From Phycisphaeraceae bacterium (GTDB lineage Bacteria > Planctomycetota > Phycisphaerae > Phycisphaerales > UBA1924), in contig JACKHA010000019.1 in NCBI GenBank assembly GCA_020639215.1, positions 1-33,446 of the forward strand: a stretch of DNA of 33,446 nucleotides, in the 5' to 3' direction. The notes beneath the pieces were generated by a model, which saw only the letters and a program-made list of their open reading frames with translations, ran no database searches and was not told the DNA's origin. This document shows, one piece after another, positions 13,540 through 19,857 of the stretch; position 1 is the stretch's first letter, and each line of letters begins with the position of its first letter. The position numbers and the translations under genes were made by a program.

Positions 13540-14565
13540 TTACGCAGAGCCCGATTCAGGGGGTTCTTCGGCCGATTGTGGTGGCACGGCGGGCAGCTCG
13601 GCGCACTCGCCCAGGCGGCGGAAGCGCTGGTAGCGGCGCTCCATCAGGACGTCCGGATCGACACCCTTGAGGCCTTCCAGGGTGTCGTTGATCCAGCGTT
13701 CCAGGCGGCGGGCGGTGGTTTCTTTGGAGCGGTGGGCCCCGCCGACCGGCTCGGGGATCACCTCGTCGACGATGCCCAGGGAGAGGTTGTCGGCGGCGGT
13801 CAGGCGGAGGGCCTTGGCGGCGGCGGTGTTGGTGTGCTCGTTGGCCTGCTTCCAGAGGATGGCGGCGCAACCTTCTGGGGAAATCACCGAGTACCAGGCG
13901 TGCTGGAGCATGGCAACGCGGTCGGCCACCGCGATGCCCAGAGCCCCGCCCGAGCCGCCCTCGCCGATGACGATCGAGACGATCGGGACGGGCAGGCGGG
14001 ACATCTCGAGGAGGTTGACGGCGATGGCCTCGGCCTGGCCCCGCTGCTCGGCCCCCAGGCCCGGGTAGGCGCCGGGGGTGTCGACGAGGGTGACGATGGG
14101 CAGGTCGAACTTGGCGGCGAGTTCCATCTTGGCCAGGGCTTTCCGGTAGCCCTCGGGGTGGGCGCAGCCGAAGTGGCAGGCGAGTTTTTCCGCGGTCTCG
14201 CGGCCCTTCTGGTGCCCGACGATGAGGCACTTGTGGGCGCCGATGCGCCCGAAGCCGGTGACGATGGCGGGGTCGTCGCCGAAGCGTCGGTCGCCGTGGA
14301 GTTCGACGAAGTCGCGGCAGATGAGCCCGACATAGTCCCGGGTCTGGGGCCGGGCGGGGTGGCGGGCGACGCGGACGGTGTCCCAGGGGGTGAGACGGGC
14401 GTAGATGTCGGTCAGGAGGGTCTCACGCTCGGCCCGGAGCGCGGCCAGGTCCTCGGGGACGGCGGCGGGGTCCGGGGAGGGGCCGGCCTGCTGCTCGGCG
14501 TCCTTGATCCGCCGCTCGAGGTCGGCCAGGGGCTTCTCGAACTCGAGGGTGTAGAAGGTGGACAT
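13540..14565 (-). CDS. accA: Acetyl-CoA carboxylase carboxyltransferase, alpha subunit
   Basis: A 341-residue subunit that, with AccD, transfers the carboxyl group from biotin to acetyl-CoA, the first committed step of fatty acid synthesis. The opening MSTFYTLEFEKPLADLERRI is the standard AccA N-terminal helix, and the start was chosen on that basis. Family landmarks follow: FVELHGDRRFGDDPAIVTG, DTPGAYPGLGAEQRGQAEAIA, EGGSGGALGIAVADRVAML and YSVISPEGCAAILWK. The C-terminal tail is slightly longer than usual and rich in Glu and Pro. Neither accD nor the biotin subunits is in the window. A TACGCT hexamer lies 10 nt before the ATG and no Shine-Dalgarno is present. The divergent neighbour is the DUF3788-like gene. 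Confidence 0.96.
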   Translation of the reverse strand: MSTFYTLEFEKPLADLERRIKDAEQQAGPSPDPAAVPEDLAALRAERETLLTDIYARLTPWDTVRVARHPARPQTRDYVGLICRDFVELHGDRRFGDDPAIVTGFGRIGAHKCLIVGHQKGRETAEKLACHFGCAHPEGYRKALAKMELAAKFDLPIVTLVDTPGAYPGLGAEQRGQAEAIAVNLLEMSRLPVPIVSIVIGEGGSGGALGIAVADRVAMLQHAWYSVISPEGCAAILWKQANEHTNTAAAKALRLTAADNLSLGIVDEVIPEPVGGAHRSKETTARRLERWINDTLEGLKGVDPDVLMERRYQRFRRLGECAELPAVPPQSAEEPPESGSA

Positions 14566-14575
14566 GGAAGGGGGA

Positions 14576-14581
14576 AGCGTA
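14576..14581 (-). promoter_or_regulatory. Candidate -10 box for accA
   Basis: TACGCT 10 nt before the ATG would give a leader of only a few nucleotides. It is the same hexamer as before the methyltransferase at 6975. Confidence 0.3.
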
Positions 14582-14748
14582 GCAGGGGGAGGGGGCGTGG
14601 GAGGGGATGGAGGGCCGCGGGGCGGTGGAATGGCGTTGGGCGGACGCCTAGGAATCAGGGGCAGGTCCGAGACCCCGCAACCGGGGAGAGCGCGGGCCAT
14701 ATAAACAGCGAACCGTCGCGCCCGGATTCTCGGTGGGAACCCCTCTTG

Positions 14749-15216
14749 ATGCGTGCCCCGACCTTCAAGCTGAAGCCGGTGTGGTCGAATCGCTTTGCGT
14801 CGCCGACGGTGGCGGAGCTGCGGTCGGCGCTTGGCGATGAGGGCGGGCTGGTGCTGGACCACGCGCGCGAGGCCCTGGGCGGGCTGCCGGGCGTGGTCGA
14901 GGCGCTGAAGTGGATGGGCGTGCCGTGGTCGTGGACGCTGGTGTACGCCCCGCCCGGCGAGGTCGAGGGGTGGGCGTTCGTGGTCCCGGAGCCGGGGAAG
15001 CTGCAGGTGGCGGTGTCGCTGCCGGCGGAGCGGTTGGCGGAGATCGCGGTGAAGCGGCTGCCGCGGTTCGTGCGGGACGGGCTGCTGGCGACGCAGGTTG
15101 TGGGTCGTGCGTGCTGGCCCGTGTGGGTGGTGCAGACGGCGGCACAGGTCGATGAGATCGCGCGGCTGGTGCAGGGGGTGCGGGTGCCGGCGGAGGCGGG
15201 GGCGACCGTTTCGTGA
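14749..15216 (+). CDS. Small protein, DUF3788-like
   Basis: A 155-residue soluble protein starting MRAPTFKLKPVWSNRFASPTVAEL. The core ALKWMGVPWSWTLVYAPPG, then WAFVVPEPGKLQVAVSLP and RFVRDGLLATQV, resembles the DUF3788 pattern, in which a Trp-rich strand pair is followed by a lysine-bearing strand and a helix. I made this match by eye and it is uncertain. No catalytic motif is apparent. The upstream AT-rich patch TATAAACAG (about 14700-14708) could belong to its promoter. A copy of the 43-nt hairpin repeat lies just after the stop. Confidence 0.55.
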   Translation: MRAPTFKLKPVWSNRFASPTVAELRSALGDEGGLVLDHAREALGGLPGVVEALKWMGVPWSWTLVYAPPGEVEGWAFVVPEPGKLQVAVSLPAERLAEIAVKRLPRFVRDGLLATQVVGRACWPVWVVQTAAQVDEIARLVQGVRVPAEAGATVS

Positions 15217-15248
15217 ATGCCCGTCGCGCGCAGTGGAATTCCGGTTGT

Positions 15249-15291
15249 TCGACCCGGACCTTCGGCGCAGGGCCTTCTCAGGTCCGGCGTC
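15249..15291 (-). repeat. 43-nt dispersed hairpin repeat, copy B
   Basis: Reverse complement of copy A at 1311-1353 with four differences. The outer 8-bp stem CCGGACCT/AGGTCCGG (15254-15261 with 15280-15287) is perfect here. It lies 32 nt after the stop of the DUF3788-like gene, where it could serve as a terminator. Confidence 0.7.
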
Positions 15292-15368
15292 TGCGGCGTT
15301 TTCGGCTGATCGAGTGTTTGTGGCGTCGGCCGCTCAGAGGTCGGCGGGCGGCTCGCTTCGCGGGCGCG

Positions 15369-15374
15369 TAAAGT
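15369..15374 (+). promoter_or_regulatory. Candidate -10 box, leaderless receiver gene
   Basis: TAAAGT followed by 6 nt and the ATG at 15381. No clear -35 box or Shine-Dalgarno is seen. Confidence 0.4.
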
Positions 15375-15380
15375 GGTGGC

Positions 15381-15884
15381 ATGAGCAGCGGCAGGACACC
15401 GATCGGCGCGGGCGGCCCGGCCCCCGGCGTGGGCGATGAGGCGGCGGACATCGCCGCGTGCACGCTGCTGATCGTGGATGACAACGAGCAGAATCTGGAG
15501 TTGCTGCAGGCGTACCTGGAGGATCTGGGGTGCGGCGTGCTGGTGGCGCGGGACGGGCAGGAGGCGCTGGACCAGGTGGAGAAGCGGCTGCCGGACCTGG
15601 TGCTGCTGGACGTGATGATGCCGCGGATGAGCGGGTTCCAGGCGTGCGCACGGATCAAGGGGAACCCGGCGACGCGGGACATCCCGATCCTGATGGTGAC
15701 GGCGCTGAACGAGGTGGGGGATGTGGAGCGGGCGGTGGAGTGCGGGGCGGACGACTTCCTGACCAAGCCCGTGAACCGGCTGGAACTGCTGACGCGGGTG
15801 CGGTCGCAGCTGAAGATCCGGATCGTGAAGCGGCAGTTGGAGCGGACGATGGCGGAGTTGCGGCGGTTGAAGCGGGAGGGGTAG
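15381..15884 (+). CDS. Stand-alone response regulator receiver domain
   Basis: A 167-residue protein that is essentially one CheY-like receiver. All phosphorylation residues are present: D33-D34 of the acidic pocket, D77 in LLDVMMP as phospho-acceptor, T107 and K129 in TKPV. The sequence around it (MPRMSGFQACARIKGNP, ADDFLTKPVNRLELLTRVR) resembles the receivers of PleD-type cyclase regulators, but no output domain follows: the protein ends in a short charged helix (KRQLERTMAELRRLKREG) that may mediate dimer or partner contacts. No histidine kinase is in the window, so its partner is encoded elsewhere. It converges with the heme oxygenase gene across the 61-nt repeat. Confidence 0.9.
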   Translation: MSSGRTPIGAGGPAPGVGDEAADIAACTLLIVDDNEQNLELLQAYLEDLGCGVLVARDGQEALDQVEKRLPDLVLLDVMMPRMSGFQACARIKGNPATRDIPILMVTALNEVGDVERAVECGADDFLTKPVNRLELLTRVRSQLKIRIVKRQLERTMAELRRLKREG

Positions 15885-15925
15885 GGCAGGAATCGAGTTG
15901 GCGCGGTCTGCTGATCGGTGCCGGG

Positions 15926-15986
15926 CTGCCCCCTCCGTCAGACTCGCGGAGCCTCGTCTGACACCTCCCCCGCACGCGGGGGAGGG
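15926..15986 (+). repeat. 61-nt two-hairpin repeat, copy 1
   Basis: Two successive hairpins. The first has stem GTCAGA/TCTGAC around CTCGCGGAGCCTCG; the second has stem CCTCCCCCGC/GCGGGGGAGG. It matches 17307-17368 except for four bases, all in the first stem and all compensated. It lies between the convergent receiver and heme oxygenase genes. Confidence 0.8.
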
Positions 15987-15991
15987 AATCG

Positions 15992-16717
15992 TCAGGCCGA
16001 CGCGGCGTCCTCGTGGATGGCGGTGATGGCCTTGAACATGTCGCGGGCGGCGTGGACGAGGGTGTCCTGCTGGGCCGGGGTGAGGGGCTGGGCGTCGAGG
16101 GTGGCCTTGAAGCGGTCCCAGCGGGGACGCTGGTCGATGCCGTAGGGGTCGAGGTGGCGGAAGCCATCGGGGCGTGCGGTGTCCCAGAGGTGTGCCCAGG
16201 CCTTGCGGAGTTTGAGGGCGACGTAGCGGTTGCCGTTGTTGGCGCCCTCGCGGACGTAGTGGAGGCCGAGCAGGCCGAGCGGGTTGGCGGCGGCCCAGTG
16301 GTTGGCGGCGTCGATGAGGGAGATGGAGCCGCGGCGGGGGAGGACACTGGAGGGCTGGACGGCGAGGAACTCGAGGTCGGCTCGGAGGTTGGGGGCCTGC
16401 ATCTGGGCGTCGTCGACGAGTGCTTCGATGGCGGGGGTGGTGGCGCGTGCCTCGGCGAGGCGCTGGTCGAGCACGAGCATGGCGGCGTGCATCTGGCCAA
16501 GAAAGTCGGCGTACTGCTCGCGGGTGAGGGTGGCGGCGACCATGGCGCGGGCGAAGTCGCCTTGTTCGGCGGCCTCGTGGAGGTCGGCGCACTCCTCACG
16601 CATGCGGCGGGAGGTGGTGAGGGGGGCTTCGACGTGGAAGGGGCAGCGGGCGGCGGACTTGGCGTCGGCGGCGTGGGGATGGGCGGCTGTCGCGGCGTCG
16701 GGTGCGGAGGGGGACAT
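15992..16717 (-). CDS. Heme oxygenase-like protein
   Basis: A 241-residue protein resembling bacterial biliverdin-forming heme oxygenases. The segment LTTSRRMREECADLHEAAEQ supplies the proximal heme ligand, probably H47. REQYADFLGQMHAAMLVLDQRL matches the next helices, and YVREGANNGNRYVA (154-167) corresponds to the distal helix signature (YxxEGxxxGG in relatives), though with Asn replacing one Gly. Expected activity: opening of heme to biliverdin, iron and CO with electrons from ferredoxin. A ferredoxin gene starts 241 nt away on the other strand, which fits. The start at 16717 is supported by AAGGAG spaced 6 nt upstream; a longer frame from 16876 has no ribosome site. CPFHVE near the N-terminus is an extra Cys-His segment of unknown use. 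Confidence 0.7.
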   Translation of the reverse strand: MSPSAPDAATAAHPHAADAKSAARCPFHVEAPLTTSRRMREECADLHEAAEQGDFARAMVAATLTREQYADFLGQMHAAMLVLDQRLAEARATTPAIEALVDDAQMQAPNLRADLEFLAVQPSSVLPRRGSISLIDAANHWAAANPLGLLGLHYVREGANNGNRYVALKLRKAWAHLWDTARPDGFRHLDPYGIDQRPRWDRFKATLDAQPLTPAQQDTLVHAARDMFKAITAIHEDAASA

Positions 16718-16958
16718 GGCGGCTCCTTCGGGCGTCGCGGCGGGCGTCGCAGGCGGTCGGCGGGTCGTGTTGCGACGGAGTCTCAATACCGACGGCGTCA
16801 CCGGATTGATGGCCTCGAACAGGTGGGGGTCAAGGGGGGTACCATCGGCGGCGCGCGATGTCGGGGCGTCGATCACCGTTTCGGGGTGGTTGGCGGGTCC
16901 GGGTGGACTTGCCTTCGTCGCGCCGGGGTCCGCTCAGCCGCAGGGAAGCCGACGAGTC

Positions 16959-17222
16959 ATGCCGCACATCATCGCCCAGCCGTGCATCGGGACGAAGGAC
17001 ACCTCGTGCGTCGAGGTGTGCCCTGTTGACTGCATCCACCCGACGAGCCAGGAGCCGGACTTCGCGACGGCGGAGCAACTGTTCATCGACCCGGACACGT
17101 GCATCGACTGCGGCCTGTGCGTGGACGAGTGCCCGGTCAAGGCGATCTTCCCGCAGGAGGACCTGCCGGAGAAGTGGAACAACTACGTCGAGTTGAACCT
17201 GGACTATTACAAGTCGAAGTGA
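16959..17222 (+). CDS. Seven-iron ferredoxin ([3Fe-4S] plus [4Fe-4S])
   Basis: An 87-residue electron carrier. The cysteines are C9, C17, C21 and C25 in the first half and C48, C51, C54 and C58 in the second. The spacing C9-x7-C17-x3-C21-P and C48-x2-C51-x2-C54-x3-C58-P matches Azotobacter FdI-type 7Fe ferredoxins: C9, C17 and C58 would hold the 3Fe cluster and C21, C48, C51 and C54 the 4Fe cluster, with C25 free. The C-terminal DLPEKWNNYVELNLDYYKSK is conserved in this group. It is divergent from the heme oxygenase-like gene and is a natural candidate for its reductant. Confidence 0.93.
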   Translation: MPHIIAQPCIGTKDTSCVEVCPVDCIHPTSQEPDFATAEQLFIDPDTCIDCGLCVDECPVKAIFPQEDLPEKWNNYVELNLDYYKSK

Positions 17223-17275
17223 GGGGGTGGTTGGCGGTCGCTGGCGAAGCGTCGATCGTCGGCGGCTGCGCCGCC

Positions 17276-17298
17276 GGCACAGGCTGCAAGCCTGTGCC
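17276..17298. repeat. Perfect 10-bp hairpin
   Basis: GGCACAGGCT and AGCCTGTGCC pair across GCA. It lies after the ferredoxin stop, directly before copy 2 of the two-hairpin repeat, so three hairpins stand in series between the convergent genes. Confidence 0.55.
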
Positions 17299-17306
17299 AC
17301 GCCGGA

Positions 17307-17368
17307 CTGCCCCCTCCGTCATGCTCGCGGAGCCTCGCATGACACCTCCCCCGCACGCGGGGGAGGGG
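17307..17368 (+). repeat. 62-nt two-hairpin repeat, copy 2
   Basis: Same element as 15926-15986, with first stem GTCATG/CATGAC instead of GTCAGA/TCTGAC and an identical second hairpin. It ends 2 nt before the stop of the thioredoxin-like gene and lies between that gene and ferredoxin, which converge. Confidence 0.8.
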
Positions 17369-17370
17369 TG

Positions 17371-17943
17371 TTAGTCGGCGTGCTTGGCGCGGAGTTTGGG
17401 GGAGAGGCGGCAGAGCAGGTGGACGCGCTCGAGTTCGTCGAGCCAGTCCTGGATGGTGCGGGCCAGTTCGTCCGCGGGGATGGGGGCGCCGGGGACGGGG
17501 CAGGACGCGCCGAGTTGCCTGGCGGCGATGGCGCGGTAGCGGGTGAGCGAGCGGTCGCCCATGAGGGAGATGAAGTCGAAGTCCTCGTTCATGAAGATGA
17601 AGACGGGGACGCGGTTTCCCTCGGAGATCATGACGCGGTCGGCCAGGTCCTTGTGCTCGTCGCGGTCGACGAGGCGGAGGGCGATCAGGGCGGGGTTGGC
17701 TTTCTCGAAGGCGCGGAACATGGGGCACTGGGCGACGCAGTCGCCGCACCAGGTGCCGGAGGAGACGAGGATGTTGACGGGGCGGACGAAAGCGCGGAGG
17801 AGTTGCTGCTGGGCGTCGGTGAGGGCGATGCGGGACTCCATGTCGCGCCAGCGGGGGAGGTGTGCGGGGGAGGCGGTTTCGACGTAGGCCTCGTAGGGGA
17901 GGGCGGCGGCGAAGGTGGAGCGGAGGAAGGGGGCGTCGAGCAT
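17371..17943 (-). CDS. Thioredoxin-fold protein with CGDC active site
   Basis: A 190-residue cytoplasmic protein without a signal peptide. Residues about 56-150 have the thioredoxin fold: strand VNILVSSGTWCGDCVAQCP with the redox pair C66/C69, strand LIALRLVDRDEHKDLAD, then VPVFIFMN, where the cis-proline P of RVPVF is expected, and DFDFISLMGDRSL. The N-terminal MLDAPFLRSTFAAALPYEAYV is a helical extension seen in a thioredoxin-family group of Gram-negative bacteria. A third cysteine (C73) lies shortly after. It probably acts as a thiol reductant or peroxidase partner; no specific substrate is indicated. GAGG about 5 nt before the ATG is a weak ribosome site. Confidence 0.85.
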   Translation of the reverse strand: MLDAPFLRSTFAAALPYEAYVETASPAHLPRWRDMESRIALTDAQQQLLRAFVRPVNILVSSGTWCGDCVAQCPMFRAFEKANPALIALRLVDRDEHKDLADRVMISEGNRVPVFIFMNEDFDFISLMGDRSLTRYRAIAARQLGASCPVPGAPIPADELARTIQDWLDELERVHLLCRLSPKLRAKHAD

Positions 17944-18122
17944 TGGGGCCTCGGTGGGATCGGAGCGGGCGAGATTGGGGTGGGCTGATCGCTTGTGATT
18001 CGCGTGGCCGCTCCAGGCCTGTCCATGGAACGGAATCTGGGCCGCGGCCACGGCACCCGGACGGTGCGAGGCGTTGGATGCGACGAGCGGTTGCGTCGTG
18101 ACGAGGGGTTGGGCGGTGCGGA

Positions 18123-19709
18123 TCAGTTGTTCAGTCCGGTGCCGACGACGCGGAAGGTGAAGATGTCCTCGTCGGGGTCGTCGGAGAAGATCTGGATCTC
18201 GCCCTTGAGCTTGCCGGTCTGGGTCGGGGCGAACTCGACGGTGAAGGTTGTTGACTGGTTGGGGGCGAGCACGAGGGTGGCGGGGGTGATGACGATCTCG
18301 AAGTGGTCTGGGTCGGGGCCGGCGATGGAGATGGTCTGGAGGTTGAGGGTGGCCTGGCCCTGGTTGATGATGGTGTAGGTGCGCTGGAAGGATTCGCCGA
18401 GGGTCTGGGCGCCGAACTTGGTGGCGGTGCTGGAGCGGGCCTTGCGGTCGCCGTCGCTGATGGAGTTGTTGTTGCCGACGACGTCGATGTCGGCGGCGGA
18501 GTCGGGCGGGACACCGCGGCCCGCGATCTTCATGGTGAAGCGGGGGCGGTCGGGGTCGTTTGTGAAGACGGCGATGTTGGCGCGGCGGGTGCCGAAGTCT
18601 GTGGGTGTGAAGCGGACGGCGAACTCGGAGGTCTCGCCGGGCTGGATGGTGAAGTCGGGGAGGTTGATGACCTCGTAGTCGCCGGGGACCTGGCCTCGGG
18701 GCTCGATGGTGGTGATGGTGAGGACCTGGGAGCCGGTGTTCTCGATGGCGTAGGCGATGGTCTTGGCGCCGGCGTCTCGTTCGACGGGGCCGAAGCCGGT
18801 GCCGGCGGGGCGGCGGGCTTTTTCCTGGTTGAGCAGGAGGCGGTCGAATGCGCCGCCGCCGAAGAGGGTGATGTCCGGGGCGCCGGTGACGGATCCGATG
18901 ACGCTGACGACGGCGTCGGAGGTGAAGAGGGCGTTGTCGGAGGGGTCCTCGGCGAGCTCGTTGTTGGGGTCGACGATGAGTCCGACGAAGTACTTGCCGG
19001 TGGCGACGCCGTCGGGGACGGCGGGGGTGACGCTGATGTTGGCCACGCCCGAGTTGCCCTGGATGGCTGCGACGTCCTGGCGGAGGACGACGTCCTGGGA
19101 GTCGAAGATCTGGTCGAGCGAGAGCACGAGGAGGTATTCGGTGGAGTCGGCGTTGTCGAAGGTGATGTCGGCGTCGATGAGGGGGCCGTTGCCGCGGCCG
19201 GCGCGGACGAGCACGGACTGGGCGTCGAGGGAGGTCGCGGCGACGGAGGGGGCGTTGTCGGGGACGGTGATGGTTGCGGTGGTGAAGGCGGCGTTGTTGT
19301 TCTCGTCGTCCTCGGGGATCAGGTCCTGGGGATCGATGGCGACGGCGACGAAGTAGGTGCCGGCGGGGGTGTTGGAGGGGATGGTGTAGTCGACGGTCTC
19401 GTTTGAGAACTCGTTGGGGGCGGTGGGCTCTTCGGTGAAGTCGGTTTCGAGGAGCACGTCGTCGGCATCGCCGACGATCTGGTTGGTGGAGAGGAAGTAG
19501 CGGACCTCGACGCCGGCGGGCGCGGTGGCGTTGCCGGCGTTGCCGAGGCGGGTGTCGATCTCGAAGGAGGCGCCGCGGTCGAGGGTGACGCTGCCGCCGA
19601 CGAGTCGGACGAACTCGGCGACGCCGTCGGCGGCGAGGACGACGCGGGGTTCGAGGGTCTCGAGCGTGGGGGCGTCGGCGTGTCGGGTCGGGCGGGCGGT
19701 GTGACGCAT
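18123..19709 (-). CDS. Secreted LEPR-motif protein: two CARDB-like repeats and two choice-of-anchor-D domains
   Basis: A 528-residue protein starting MRHTARPTRHADAPTLETLEPRVVLAADG. LEPRVVL is the planctomycete LEPR-xLL-type N-terminal motif of large surface or secreted proteins. Two CARDB-like beta-sandwich repeats follow (about 30-150 and 155-275), marked by GDADDVLLE, IDPQDLIPEDDENNN and VDPNNELAED. The C-terminal half has two choice-of-anchor-D (HYDIN/ASH-like) domains (about 285-405 and 410-526), opening with EKARRPAGTGFGPVE and DRKARSSTATKFG. It has good ribosome purines (GGAGGG). It is the shortest of three tandem paralogues and lies most downstream. The role is probably extracellular, perhaps adhesive or scaffold-like; no enzyme motif is seen. 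Confidence 0.82.
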   Translation of the reverse strand: MRHTARPTRHADAPTLETLEPRVVLAADGVAEFVRLVGGSVTLDRGASFEIDTRLGNAGNATAPAGVEVRYFLSTNQIVGDADDVLLETDFTEEPTAPNEFSNETVDYTIPSNTPAGTYFVAVAIDPQDLIPEDDENNNAAFTTATITVPDNAPSVAATSLDAQSVLVRAGRGNGPLIDADITFDNADSTEYLLVLSLDQIFDSQDVVLRQDVAAIQGNSGVANISVTPAVPDGVATGKYFVGLIVDPNNELAEDPSDNALFTSDAVVSVIGSVTGAPDITLFGGGAFDRLLLNQEKARRPAGTGFGPVERDAGAKTIAYAIENTGSQVLTITTIEPRGQVPGDYEVINLPDFTIQPGETSEFAVRFTPTDFGTRRANIAVFTNDPDRPRFTMKIAGRGVPPDSAADIDVVGNNNSISDGDRKARSSTATKFGAQTLGESFQRTYTIINQGQATLNLQTISIAGPDPDHFEIVITPATLVLAPNQSTTFTVEFAPTQTGKLKGEIQIFSDDPDEDIFTFRVVGTGLNN

Positions 19710-19857
19710 GGGGTCCCTCCGATTCGGTGTGGCGCGGGAGGCCCGGGGTTTCCCTCGGGCGTGGCGGCTCGCGCGCGGCGCGGTGGCGCCGGCGGCGGGC
19801 GCGGGCTCGGGCCATGCTACACGATCGGGCGGGAGCGTTCGCGCGGGGGCGAGCGGG

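Noticed and set aside
13495..14748. Upstream extension of the DUF3788-like gene over accA
   Set aside because: The extension lies antisense to accA and has no coding character; the ATG at 14749 fits the start of the small protein.
16805..16833. TTGACC-ATCAAT as promoter of the heme oxygenase gene
   Set aside because: The -35 is good but the -10 matches only half of the consensus; not strong enough to list.
18004..18051. GTGGCCGC/GCGGCCAC inverted repeat as an RNA gene or tRNA
   Set aside because: The 8-bp arms are 32 nt apart with no cloverleaf or anticodon arm and no conserved T-loop sequence.
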